35,033 bases of DNA from Synechococcus sp. AG-670-B23. Lineage in GTDB: Bacteria > Cyanobacteriota > Cyanobacteriia > PCC-6307 > Cyanobiaceae. The stretch is from NCBI GenBank assembly GCA_003209165.1, contig QCSL01000023.1:1-35033 (forward strand). Direction: 5' to 3'. Position 1 is the stretch's first letter, and each line of letters opens with the position of its first letter. Under the pieces are notes generated by a model. The model saw only the letters and a program-made list of their open reading frames with translations, had not been told where the DNA came from and made no database searches. Shown here piece after piece: positions 1-7,262 of this stretch. The position numbers and the translations under genes were made by a program.

Positions 1-31
1 TTAGAAGTCAATTGGCTTATTCAACTTAAGA

Positions 32-343
32 TCATGGAATAAATCTGAACATCATATGCAGACCTACAATGACTGAAATAACTGAGAATAACAATTCAAT
101 ACAATATTCAAATGGTTTAATCTTGGGTGTTTTGTAGTCTCTTCCATACCACCAGCCTCTAATGTAAGACTTACCCGTAACAACATCAGCTACTGGTCGC
201 AAACCTTGGAATAATCTCCAGAACAGCAAAGCCCAGAGAAGGTAAAACAGCCAATGCGCGCCTGACATTTCATCCCAGCTAAGAACTAGCTTAATTACAA
301 CAAGAGCAAGGACTGCAGCTTTTGCAAGATTATCTGAGTTCAT
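32..343 (-). CDS. Small hypothetical membrane protein
   Basis: I do not recognise the family. With the start at 343 the product is 103 residues with three hydrophobic stretches (about residues 7-22, 30-46 and 83-100). Between the second and third lies a polar loop rich in Trp, Tyr, Lys and Arg, so an integral inner-membrane or thylakoid protein is likely. The open frame extends upstream to 484 with other ATGs at 355, 364 and 367, but the added residues are Ser/Thr/Gln-rich and look unlike a natural N-terminus, so I prefer the ATG at 343. The gene is AT-rich compared with the core genes further right, and the DNA behind it holds a gene remnant. This suggests a flexible, possibly acquired region. 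Function unknown. Confidence 0.45.
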   Translation of the reverse strand: MNSDNLAKAAVLALVVIKLVLSWDEMSGAHWLFYLLWALLFWRLFQGLRPVADVVTGKSYIRGWWYGRDYKTPKIKPFEYCIELLFSVISVIVGLHMMFRFIP

Positions 344-484
344 TCTAGTAATCATATTGCACATCATAGCGCAATCCCAAATACTCTTGAAGATTGTTGT
401 ATTAATATTATACGATATTGAGCTGGCTGAGGATAGTTGAACTTGAGTGCTGGGCCTTAGTTTTGCTTGATGAATAAGTGGCAA

Positions 485-748
485 TCAGGGCCTGTTATTT
501 TGATGGATTTATTTTGTTCAAGATTATAAAGATCAGAGGTGCTGACTGAGCAATTGTCTGACAGGACTACTGATGCTGGGGAACAACGCGATTAAGGCTT
601 GGCAGACGATGCGAAAGACGGGCTGGAAGCGCTGCCCCCCGTCTGTGCGATGAAGCTTGAGGGAGGCGCGGGCGAGTGAACCCGCGAACATTCCGTCTCC
701 CAAGGCGCTGCAGTGGGTCGCTGACACCTGATCTTTAGATGGTGGTCA
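485..748. other. Stretch without a convincing gene; possible structured element
   Basis: Several short overlapping frames exist on both strands but none has a ribosome-binding site or recognisable motif. One segment can fold into a nested hairpin: an outer stem from 661-665 with 697-701 and an inner six-base-pair stem from 667-672 with 681-686 around an eight-base loop. It is visibly GC-richer than the flanking DNA. It may be part of a small RNA or the remains of a decayed gene. Confidence 0.3.
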
Positions 749-967
749 TTACGGGATGCATTCCCAGATGGCAAAAAATCCTTCAATGGTTAAATCGGCG
801 GTCGATAACTTTTCAAGTTCCGCATCCTTCTCCTCCAATGTCATGTCGTCATCACTTGGGTATCTTTCGCACACATATCTGTAATGCAGCATGGCAGACC
901 ATTTCATTACGGCTCTCCATGCTTTAACCAAGTCTCTAAAAATTGGAGACAAGCAACATTCGCGCAT
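749..967 (-). CDS. Small hypothetical protein (72 aa)
   Basis: Unrecognised. The ATG at 967 is preceded, about ten bases away, by an AGGA ribosome-binding motif, which is the main reason to believe it. The N-terminal half is basic and aromatic, the C-terminal half acidic (an SDDDMTLEEKDAELEKL-type stretch followed by a hydrophobic end). This gives a soluble, probably helical small protein. No signal peptide or membrane segment is visible. It lies alone in a gene-poor stretch next to a truncated gene, so it could also be a chance frame or the remnant of a longer gene. Confidence 0.4.
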   Translation of the reverse strand: MRECCLSPIFRDLVKAWRAVMKWSAMLHYRYVCERYPSDDDMTLEEKDAELEKLSTADLTIEGFFAIWECIP

Positions 968-1037
968 CCATATGATTTCCTAGCAACTGATTGTCCGACG
1001 ATCCACCAAATATCTGAACCTGGGAGATGAAGGCTGA

Positions 1038-1181
1038 TCACTGCTGCTGCTGTCGCTCCAGCACCAGATCCAGCTCCCCCCAGCGGCAGCGCCAGTTGCG
1101 ATCAAGCAACTGCCATCCCTGACCTACAAGCTGATCCAAGGCCTGCTGTTCCGCCCAGCCACCGCTGCATTGAGACTCCAC
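1038..1181 (-). pseudogene. yraN: Truncated YraN (UPF0102) family gene remnant
   Basis: Read from the GTG at 1181, this frame gives about 47 residues containing the N-terminal hallmark of the YraN/UPF0102 family: a Gly-Trp-Ala-Glu start, then a [15 protein letters not shown] core. It ends in four Gln codons and a stop at 1038-1040. The family is normally about 115-130 residues and continues with a Val-Glu-Val-Lys motif of the nuclease-like fold; that part is absent here and I do not see it downstream on the minus strand. The gene is therefore probably a decayed remnant with its 3' two thirds lost. The frame stays open for some codons above 1181, so the true start could be a little upstream. 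Confidence 0.6.
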
Positions 1182-1185
1182 CGGC

Positions 1186-1208
1186 TTGAACCACCATGTT
1201 TGGTTCAA
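1186..1208. repeat. Perfect 8-bp inverted repeat with 7-base spacer
   Basis: The arms are 1186-1193 (TTGAACCA) and 1201-1208 (TGGTTCAA). It sits about 35 bases upstream of the pentapeptide-repeat gene and at the start of the yraN remnant. It could be an operator or a small hairpin. No T-tract follows on either strand, so it is not an obvious terminator. Confidence 0.4.
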
Positions 1209-1243
1209 ACCATTCCCCCCAGGAACAGTTCTAGGGTTCAGCC

Positions 1244-1744
1244 ATGAAGGTTCCGATCATGCGCAGACGCTTCACGGCCGTTCTGGCTTCTCTGATGTTG
1301 TTCATATGCCAGTGGCTGTTGGCAGTTCCGGTGCACGCCGCCACGGATGTGGCCAAACAGGTGCTGATCGGTGCCGACTATTCGAATAAGGATCTGCGGG
1401 GAGCCACTTTCAACCTCAGCAACTTGCGCGAAGCCAATCTCTCCGGATCAGATCTCCGGGGAGCCAGCCTCTATGGCGCCAAGCTGCAGGACGCCGACCT
1501 GAGCGGCACCGATCTGCGCGAAGCCACCCTGGACGCCGCTGTGATGACGGGCACCAACCTTGCGGATGCCGTGCTGGAGGGAGCCTTCGCCTTCAACACC
1601 CGCTTCAGCGATGTGGTGATCACGGGAGCCGACTTCACCGACGTCCCCATGCGCGGGGACCAACTCAAAAGCCTCTGTGCCGTTGCCGACGGGACGAATT
1701 CCGTCACGGGGCGCAGCACCCGAGAGAGTCTCGGTTGCGCCTGA
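1244..1744 (+). CDS. Secreted pentapeptide-repeat protein
   Basis: 166 residues. The N-terminus is a clear signal peptide: basic MRRR at 6-9, a hydrophobic core at about 12-28, and a VHA-A type cleavage site near 30-33, so the mature protein should lie in the thylakoid lumen or periplasm. From about residue 42 to 125 it carries tandem pentapeptide repeats of the A(D/N)LxX type ([43 protein letters not shown]), which fold into a right-handed square helix. The C-terminal region has two Cys residues (in LKSLCAV and SLGCA) that could form a disulfide. Lumenal pentapeptide proteins are common in cyanobacteria but their roles are poorly defined. The following gene starts three bases after the stop, so the two are probably co-transcribed with rlmH. 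Confidence 0.85.
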   Translation: MKVPIMRRRFTAVLASLMLFICQWLLAVPVHAATDVAKQVLIGADYSNKDLRGATFNLSNLREANLSGSDLRGASLYGAKLQDADLSGTDLREATLDAAVMTGTNLADAVLEGAFAFNTRFSDVVITGADFTDVPMRGDQLKSLCAVADGTNSVTGRSTRESLGCA

Positions 1745-1747
1745 ACC

Positions 1748-2176
1748 ATGAGTTTTGATCCTCGAAGCCTGGAGCGCCTGCGTGAGTTAGGGCGTCAACT
1801 CCCCGCACTTTTACCGGAACCTGAAAAGCCACCGGCAGCCCCCAAAGCCAGCCAGGTGCGTCACCGCGTTGAAACCGAGAAGAACCCTGAGGAGCTCTTC
1901 CGGGAACTGATGAAAGCCAGCCAGGACGGCACCGTTCCTGAGCATCTGATGGCACGCCTAAAACAGTTGGAGGCCCAACGCAAACAAACGGCTCATCCGT
2001 CGCCGTTCAGCTGCAACAACGACACCCCAGCTCTCGCCGCGCCAACGCGCAGCCAGCCCGGACCGGGAAAAAACACCCAACCGAAACGGCCGAAGGTCGA
2101 CCCAGGCAGTGAGGAGGAAAGCCTGTATGTGGCTTTCGCACAGCTGCTGCTCGAAGACGATGGAGACGACGATTGA
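1748..2176 (+). CDS. Hypothetical charged protein upstream of rlmH
   Basis: 142 residues with no recognised domain. The N-terminus is Leu/Arg-rich and probably helical ([17 protein letters not shown]). It is followed by a Pro/Ala-rich linker and a second helical stretch near residues 45-75 ([14 protein letters not shown] and [15 protein letters not shown]). A low-complexity Pro/Thr/Lys region leads to an acidic end ([21 protein letters not shown]). No membrane segment or signal peptide. Its stop overlaps the TTG start of rlmH, so the two are translationally coupled. That coupling suggests a ribosome- or RNA-related job, but this is only inference from position. Confidence 0.65.
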   Translation: MSFDPRSLERLRELGRQLPALLPEPEKPPAAPKASQVRHRVETEKNPEELFRELMKASQDGTVPEHLMARLKQLEAQRKQTAHPSPFSCNNDTPALAAPTRSQPGPGKNTQPKRPKVDPGSEEESLYVAFAQLLLEDDGDDD

Positions 2177-2607
2177 ACCCGGCCCGCTGCCGGATCCTTG
2201 CGGTGGGCAAAGTGCGTCGTGGCTGGATTCAGGACGGCATTGACCTTTACCTCAAACGCCTGCCTGGATTGACCATTAGCGAACTCCGCGAAAGCAATCC
2301 AGACAAGGAAGCCGATGCCATCAGGGCGGCCCTACGGCCCGATGAAACCCTGATTGCTCTGATGGAACAGGGCGACAACTTGGCGTCGGTTCCCTTCGCG
2401 CGACGACTCGAACAATTCGGCAACCAGCGGCTGGCCTTTGTGATTGGTGGAGCCGACGGACTGACCGCTGAGCTCAAGGACCAGGCCCAATGGCGTCTGA
2501 GCCTCTCCCCGATGACCTTTCCCCACGAACTGGCACGGCTGATGCTGGTGGAACAGCTGTTCCGAGCTCAGGCGATTGTCCAAGGCAGCCCTTATCACCG
2601 CGCCTAG
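2173..2607 (+). CDS. rlmH: 23S rRNA (pseudouridine1915-N3)-methyltransferase RlmH
   Basis: 144 residues, close to the usual 150-160 of the family. RlmH is a small SPOUT-class enzyme that uses S-adenosylmethionine to methylate N3 of pseudouridine 1915 in helix 69 of 23S rRNA, acting on assembled 70S ribosomes. Diagnostic motifs are all present: the cofactor-knot IGGADG at 91-96, the [15 protein letters not shown] helix at 118-132 and the terminal PYHR at 140-143. Translation starts at a TTG at 2173 that overlaps the stop codon of the preceding gene. No ATG lies in frame before the conserved ILAVGK start of the fold, so the TTG is well supported. Confidence 0.95.
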   Translation: MNPARCRILAVGKVRRGWIQDGIDLYLKRLPGLTISELRESNPDKEADAIRAALRPDETLIALMEQGDNLASVPFARRLEQFGNQRLAFVIGGADGLTAELKDQAQWRLSLSPMTFPHELARLMLVEQLFRAQAIVQGSPYHRA

Positions 2608-2615
2608 GGTTCGTG

Positions 2616-3476
2616 ATGGCCGCTTATCTCTCCCCCTCGACCATGCGTCTGGCCCTGCTGTCTCCGATCCATGGCCAGTCGATTGATCACATCGTTCGAC
2701 AACTGGAGAACTACAGGGTTTTTCTTGCGCCCTTTGAGTTGCGTCATTACTTTCACGTTTCTCTGGAAAGTCACCCAGATCTCCAATCCGAGCTCACCGC
2801 CTTCGCCGAACAGGAGGGGCACAGCATTGTCTTCACGGAACGCAGGCAACCCACCTGGCGGCCCTGCACGGCCTATGCCCTTTGTGAACTGATCAAAACG
2901 GCGCTTGCCGATCACCACATCCACAACAAGGTTCTGATTCACACCGATACTGATCTGCTGGTGTCCGCCAAAGCCAAAGATCAGCTGCAAAACCACCGCA
3001 TTGGCTGCGGCAACAGTCAGTGCCGACTTGAAAACAGCCGCTGGAGATGGGGAGCAAAAGCCAAAGCTGACCCTCGGCTCAAACGCTTTATCAAGGAAAT
3101 ACTGGACGGAGATCGTTCAAAACTTCGGAGCGGGCGGGTTTGCGGTGCCTACATGCCCTGGTCGGTCTTCAAGATTTTCGGCGTCATCTACTACCACTAC
3201 TTCAAAAACAACTACCTCAAGAAAAACCCTGAATCCGTCTGGCCAGTCACTGAAATCGCCATTCCCAGCATTCTTCATCATTTAGAAGGTCAACATGCCA
3301 GCTTTCAACCTCCTCTCATTGAAGTACCAAAGGACAAAAAAGTACCCCTTCAAACAATTGATCGACTGCTGAAAAGAGGCGACCAGTTTGGTCTCAAAAA
3401 AATTGCTCGTGACACTGATAGTGACGCGTTTCACTACGTGATGCGCCTGCAGGCACAAGCTGCAAGGGAGGCCTGA
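2616..3476 (+). CDS. Putative glycosyltransferase-like protein
   Basis: 286 residues if started at the ATG at 2616; an ATG at 2643 is also possible. The frame is open further upstream into rlmH but that part reads as out-of-frame rlmH sequence. Features compatible with a GT-A type sugar transferase are an N-terminal LALLSPIHG strand, a predicted alternating alpha/beta region, and an HTDTDLLV motif near residue 110 that resembles the metal-binding DxD of such enzymes. The middle is basic and aromatic (VIYYHYFKNNYLKKN). I cannot place it in a named family, so the call rests mainly on the DxD. The next gene downstream, two bases away, is a broken oxygenase. The pair may have belonged to a small surface-glycan or modification cluster. 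Confidence 0.5.
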   Translation: MAAYLSPSTMRLALLSPIHGQSIDHIVRQLENYRVFLAPFELRHYFHVSLESHPDLQSELTAFAEQEGHSIVFTERRQPTWRPCTAYALCELIKTALADHHIHNKVLIHTDTDLLVSAKAKDQLQNHRIGCGNSQCRLENSRWRWGAKAKADPRLKRFIKEILDGDRSKLRSGRVCGAYMPWSVFKIFGVIYYHYFKNNYLKKNPESVWPVTEIAIPSILHHLEGQHASFQPPLIEVPKDKKVPLQTIDRLLKRGDQFGLKKIARDTDSDAFHYVMRLQAQAAREA

Positions 3477-3478
3477 CC

Positions 3479-4076
3479 ATGCTCCACGTCGTGGACAACC
3501 TTCTGCCCACCACCGCCCTCAATGAGCTTCGCGACCTCTGTGACATTCCTGGGCGGCTCAAGGAACAACACTCGGCGATGCTCAGTTCAGCTGGCGAACT
3601 GAGACCCGGTCCCCCTTTCGATCCACGCAACCGCCCAGCGAGCCATCGTTGATCGCTACCTCGACGAGGCCCTTCTCCCCCTGGCAGCACCGTTCGCCCC
3701 CAAGCGGGCCGGAGTCGAGTGGTAGTGCAAGATCAACAACGATCTCGACTGGCACATCGACAAGGACGAACTTGAAGGCCGCCTGAGCGCCCGTTTCATG
3801 CTGCCGTTGCTATTCACCGTGTTCTATCCCCACGTGATCTGCGCTGGCGGCGAACTGCTGGTGGCCGACAACCCTCCGATCGAGAACGGATATGAGGGGC
3901 CGTTACCAACGTTCCGCTCAGTGATCTCGATCCCGCCGGTGGTGAACCGTCTGGTGCTGTTCTCCCCCGGCATCCTGCATTGCATCAACCCCTTCGAAAG
4001 CGAGCGCTACTCCGTCGCCGTGAACATCTGGAGCCAAGCCCCCCTCACCACAACGGCTGCAGAGCCACCGGCTTGA
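3479..4076 (+). pseudogene. Broken 2-oxoglutarate/Fe(II)-dependent oxygenase
   Basis: The ATG at 3479 opens a frame that ends at a stop near 3650. The protein clearly continues in the next frame from about 3642 (reading AIVDRYLDEALLPLAAPF). That frame is itself interrupted by a TAG at 3723-3725 directly after a Trp codon, and then runs to 4076. The parts together give about 195 residues with the iron-binding WHIDKDE (HxD) and, near the end, FSPGILHCINPF and ESERYSVAVNIW. These match the distal His and the 2-oxoglutarate-binding Arg of this superfamily. One frameshift plus one nonsense change means no full enzyme can be made without recoding. The adjacent upstream gene looks intact. It could alternatively reflect two sequencing errors, which is less likely. 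Confidence 0.75.
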
Positions 4077-4437
4077 ATTTCTCGATCGAAACCGTCCAGG
4101 CCCGCGGGGAAAAAGCCTGCAATTCGGCTTTGAACACAGCCGTATCACCCGTGTTCAGCCAGGCCGCCTTGAGCCTGGGCACATCCTCCGGCAGCCGCTC
4201 CATCGGCAGCTCCACCAGCAACAGGCTGTGGGCTCCAGCCGCGCGCTGCAAGCAACCCTGATCACTTCGCTGCCACACCCGCAGCAGCAGCTCCAACACC
4301 AGGACATGGCCCAACGCCTCTGGAGCCTCGCCCTGCGGAGCCACCTCTTTCTGAGACCGCCCCCCCAGAGGCAGGGCCCGCTGGCCCTGCTGATCAATCA
4401 GCGCCATGGCCACGAGATAAGGAGAGTCAGCCAACAC
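4045..4437 (-). CDS. Hypothetical protein beside umuDC
   Basis: 130 residues from a GTG at 4437. The frame is open upstream to a stop at 4483-4485 and those extra codons (LRVLVLADSPYLV) read like a continuation of the same strand, so the real start may be another non-ATG codon. The sequence shows alternating hydrophobic strands (LVAMALID, LGHVLVLELLLRVW, HSLLLVELPM), a soluble alpha/beta pattern, and a basic/aromatic C-terminus. I recognise no family. Its 3' end overlaps the 3' end of the broken oxygenase by about 32 bases, tail to tail. Its start lies next to the LexA box of the divergent umuD gene, so SOS control in both directions is possible but not shown. Confidence 0.5.
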   Translation of the reverse strand: MLADSPYLVAMALIDQQGQRALPLGGRSQKEVAPQGEAPEALGHVLVLELLLRVWQRSDQGCLQRAAGAHSLLLVELPMERLPEDVPRLKAAWLNTGDTAVFKAELQAFSPRAWTVSIEKFKPVALQPLW

Positions 4438-4484
4438 CAGAACCCGAAGACCACCATCCTCACCGGACCCTCCCCACAGAAATC

Positions 4485-4498
4485 AGTACATGTGTACT
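4485..4498 (+). promoter_or_regulatory. LexA (SOS) box of umuDC
   Basis: The site reads AGTACATGTGTACT: two perfect inverted arms (AGTAC and GTACT) separated by four bases. It fits the cyanobacterial LexA consensus I know (RGTAC-N3-DGTWCB) at every position. A TACTAT sequence at 4495-4500 overlaps its right arm and could be the -10 hexamer, so LexA bound here would block RNA polymerase directly. The ATG at 4490 lies inside the box and is therefore unlikely to be the umuD start. Confidence 0.85.
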
Positions 4499-4522
4499 AT
4501 TTGTTCAGCCATTGTCGCTGCC

Positions 4523-4954
4523 GTGGAGCTCCAACACAGTCCGCTGGCCCTGCAGCCCAAGCGCAGCCGGCTCGCCCTGCCTCTGGCTGGGGAACGCGTC
4601 ACCGCAGGCTTTCCGTCTCCCGCCGATGACTATGTCGACGTGGGGATCGACCTCAATGAACAACTAATCCGGCATCCCACTAGCACCTTTTTTCTGCATG
4701 TGAGCGGCGACTCGATGACCGACGCCGGCATCCACGATGGTGATCTTCTAGTGGTCGATCGCAGCCTCGACCCGCGCCCAGGCCACGTGGTTGTGGCCGT
4801 GCTTGACGGTGCCTTCACTCTGAAGCGCCTGGTGCGTCATCGCGGCCGGTTGCGCTTGGAAGCCGCCCATCCGGACTATCCCCCGCTGGAGCTTCACCGC
4901 TGCGGCGAGGTGCAGATCTGGGGCGTCGCTATCCACGTGATCCATCCGCTCTGA
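4523..4954 (+). CDS. umuD: UmuD, SOS mutagenesis peptidase subunit
   Basis: A LexA/UmuD-type (S24) protein that cuts itself after RecA activation; the shortened UmuD' dimer joins UmuC to form DNA polymerase V. I choose the GTG at 4523 because the in-frame ATG at 4490 is inside the LexA box. With this start there are 143 residues. The cleavage site is Ala28-Gly29 in ERVTAGFPSPADDYV, the nucleophile is Ser64 (VSGDSMTD) and the general base is Lys101 (FTLKRL). The spacings of 35 and 37 residues are the same as Gly25-Ser60-Lys97 in the E. coli protein, so it should be active. umuC follows after 12 bases in the same direction. Confidence 0.93.
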   Translation: MELQHSPLALQPKRSRLALPLAGERVTAGFPSPADDYVDVGIDLNEQLIRHPTSTFFLHVSGDSMTDAGIHDGDLLVVDRSLDPRPGHVVVAVLDGAFTLKRLVRHRGRLRLEAAHPDYPPLELHRCGEVQIWGVAIHVIHPL

Positions 4955-4966
4955 AGCGACATCGCC

Positions 4967-6241
4967 ATGCCTCAGGCCACGGCCCTGATCGATGGAAACA
5001 ATTTCTACGCCTCCTGCGAACAGAGCATGGACCCGGCTCTGTTCGCCCACCCCGTGGTGGTGCTGTCCAACAACGACGGCTGCATCGTGGCGCGCAGTGC
5101 CGAAGCCCGTGCCCTGGGCATCCGCATGGGGACGCCGTACTTCAAGGCGCGCCGGGAGCTTGAACGGCACAACGTGGTGGTGCGCAGTTCGAACTACGCC
5201 CTCTATGCCGACATGAGCCAGCGAATGATGAGCCTGCTGGAGGCCCACTGTGAAGAGCTGGAGGTGTATTCAATTGACGAAGCCTTTGGGAGGGTTCGTC
5301 GTCCCAGCAATGGCGACCTGCAGGATTGGGCCCGCCAGCTGCGGGCACGGGCCCGGCAGAACCTGGGACTCCCGATCGCCATCGGCCTGGGGGCCAGCAA
5401 GGCACAGGCCAAGCTGGCCAATCGACTGGCCAAACAGACCCCAGACCATGCCGGGATGTTCGACCTCGGCCAGTGCGACAACCCCGATCGCTGGCTGGAA
5501 ACCATTGCGATCGAGGACGTCTGGGGAATCGGTCGGCAATTGGCCCATTGGTGCCGCCTGCGGGGCATCAGCAACGCGCGACACCTCCGGGACATGCCGA
5601 GCGGTGAACTGTGCGCCAAATGCGGCGTGGTGGGTCTTCGGCTGCAACGGGAGCTGCAGGGCCATGCCTGCCTGCCGCTGGAGCTTGCACCGGCACCGAA
5701 GCAAGAAACCTGCGTGAGCCGCAGTTTCAGCCGACCCATCACCAGCCAAGAAGAGCTGAACCAGGCCATCGCTACCTATGTGGTGCGCGCCGCCGAAAAA
5801 TTGCGCAAGCAACGGCAACGGGCAGCAGCCCTCACCATCTATACCCGCACCAGCCCGTTCGCACCTGGGTTTTACAGCCAAGCGGCCAGCACGCAGCTGG
5901 ACCTACCGAGCAATGACACGGCCGTGCTACTGCAGGCGGCACGGCCCTTGGTGACACGGATCTTTCGCCCCCACCGCCCACTGGCCAAGGCCGGCGTGCT
6001 GATGCAACACCTGCAGAGCCACGACATCCTTCAGACCCATCTGATGGTGCCGATGAGTGAAGAGCAGCAGCAGAAACGGGAATGCCTGATGCAGACCATC
6101 GACCGGATCAATCGGCGTTACGGGCGTGGAACCCTGCAATGGGCCGGCTGTGGACTGCAGCCCAGCTGGTTGATGCGGCGGGGGCAACTCAGCCGCGCCG
6201 CTACCACCCGTCTGCAGGATCTACCGGTGGTAAAGGCCTGA
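4967..6241 (+). CDS. umuC: UmuC, Y-family DNA polymerase V catalytic subunit
   Basis: 424 residues, the usual length. A translesion polymerase that, with cleaved UmuD, copies past damaged bases during the SOS response. The palm motifs are present: ALIDGNNFYASCE with metal ligand Asp9, the nucleotide-binding VVVLSNNDGCIVARS and YALYADMSQR, and YSIDEAF with Asp104 and Glu105. A GLGASKAQAKLANRLAK helix-hairpin-helix region and a GIGRQLAHW segment follow. The C-terminal third is the little-finger and accessory region (LRKQRQRAAALTIYTRTS). It forms an operon with umuD under the LexA box. UV-exposed surface-ocean cyanobacteria commonly keep this pair. Confidence 0.96.
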   Translation: MPQATALIDGNNFYASCEQSMDPALFAHPVVVLSNNDGCIVARSAEARALGIRMGTPYFKARRELERHNVVVRSSNYALYADMSQRMMSLLEAHCEELEVYSIDEAFGRVRRPSNGDLQDWARQLRARARQNLGLPIAIGLGASKAQAKLANRLAKQTPDHAGMFDLGQCDNPDRWLETIAIEDVWGIGRQLAHWCRLRGISNARHLRDMPSGELCAKCGVVGLRLQRELQGHACLPLELAPAPKQETCVSRSFSRPITSQEELNQAIATYVVRAAEKLRKQRQRAAALTIYTRTSPFAPGFYSQAASTQLDLPSNDTAVLLQAARPLVTRIFRPHRPLAKAGVLMQHLQSHDILQTHLMVPMSEEQQQKRECLMQTIDRINRRYGRGTLQWAGCGLQPSWLMRRGQLSRAATTRLQDLPVVKA

Positions 6242-6250
6242 TCCCATCAA

Positions 6251-6619
6251 TCACCGCTCACCCAGAAAACGGCAAGCAGAAAGGCTGGTCGCCACCTGTT
6301 CCACGCCGTCGACAAAAGCCTCAGCATCAACAGCCCGTGTGCGTACAAAGCTGGTCTGGATCTCTTCAAGCTGAGCCATGGCGTGATCACGGCTCAAGCG
6401 CGTCGAGGTGTGGGCAAGGCTGCAGAGGGATGTGGCCACCCCACGGCCGAAGCCGCGTGAACTGGCCTGGCGCCGCACCGCCGAGAGCAGCATGGGCACC
6501 ACGAGGCCACCCAACACAAGAACGAGAGCAATCAGACCCCAGAGACGACCACCACGCACCAAATAGGGGAGACCGCTATTGGCAGGGGACGGTGACTCGG
6601 AAGGGGAAGGGGGCATCAC
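6251..6619 (-). CDS. Hypothetical single-pass membrane protein
   Basis: 122 residues. A Pro/Ser-rich N-terminus (about 1-18) precedes one strong membrane segment (about residues 29-47, LIALVLVLGGLVVPMLLSAV), followed by a basic stretch (RRQASSRGFGRG). The rest looks helical and soluble (SLAHTSTRLSRDHAMAQLEEIQTSF). I do not recognise the family. It is the last gene of a minus-strand run that starts with dnaG and directly abuts the preceding gene, so it is probably co-expressed. Its 3' end converges with umuC nine bases away. Confidence 0.65.
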   Translation of the reverse strand: MMPPSPSESPSPANSGLPYLVRGGRLWGLIALVLVLGGLVVPMLLSAVRRQASSRGFGRGVATSLCSLAHTSTRLSRDHAMAQLEEIQTSFVRTRAVDAEAFVDGVEQVATSLSACRFLGER

Positions 6620-6916
6620 TCAAAGCTCTTGCAGCAACTGAATCACTTGTTCACGGGTGCTGAGGAGCAACACCATCCGCTCACCGTGGGCATTGAGCCC
6701 AGTCTGCTCACGCACCAGATCGGTGCTGACCAACGCCAATCCTCCGGTTTCGGTGAACAGCACCGGCAGGGTGCCCTGGTGCCCGCGCATGCCCTGCAGA
6801 TCCAACGCCTGACGAACAGCCCGCTGGGCTTTATCAGAGCCCAGACGCTCTACAAAGGCTGGCCAAAGGTGGTTGACCGGGTCGAGCGCGGCGAAATCAA
6901 GCTGCGAATCAGACAT
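6620..6916 (-). CDS. Hypothetical small protein in the dnaG cluster
   Basis: 98 residues, soluble, with no recognised domain. It begins MSDSQLDFAALDPVNHLWPAFVERLG and shows alternating helices and strands (AQRAVRQALDLQGM, GTLPVLFTETGGLALVSTDLV, RMVLLLSTREQVIQLLQEL). The start codon shares one base with the stop of the upstream gene (TGATG), which indicates translational coupling. There is nothing in the sequence that suggests enzymatic residues. Confidence 0.65.
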   Translation of the reverse strand: MSDSQLDFAALDPVNHLWPAFVERLGSDKAQRAVRQALDLQGMRGHQGTLPVLFTETGGLALVSTDLVREQTGLNAHGERMVLLLSTREQVIQLLQEL

Positions 6917-7173
6917 CAGGACGGCAACAACGCAAGGGCTTCGCTGATCATCTGCGGGGTGACGACAATGCGCTCGAGCGGATCGGCATTGTCGAGGTAG
7001 GCCTCAAACGACGCGAACCGCTCGATAAATGGATCGGCTCCCTCGGCGGTGCAAGCCTCGAGCCAATCACCCTCTTCGGGCTTGACCGCGATGTAGGCCT
7101 GCAGCGCTTCCTCCAGATCGCCGCCATCGCCAACGCCCTCGCCATGCCAAATCGCTTCGAAGAATTCAGACAT
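6916..7173 (-). CDS. Hypothetical small acidic protein in the dnaG cluster
   Basis: 85 residues from the ATG at 7173 (MSEFFEAIWHGEGVGDGG). The open frame extends up to 7296, but the extra residues overlap the end of dnaG and look unlike a natural N-terminus. The protein is strongly acidic (EEALQAYIAVKPEEGDWLEACTAEGADPFIERFASFEAYLDNADPLE), has no membrane segment and belongs to no family I recognise. It follows dnaG by about 90 bases and couples to the next gene. Confidence 0.65.
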   Translation of the reverse strand: MSEFFEAIWHGEGVGDGGDLEEALQAYIAVKPEEGDWLEACTAEGADPFIERFASFEAYLDNADPLERIVVTPQMISEALALLPS

Positions 7174-7262
7174 CTTCAGCTCAAGGAAAAGGTCCTGATG
7201 CAGTTTGCCGAGACCACCGACAAACTCACCACCCCTCTCCTCAAAGACCAGTAGTCCATGGC

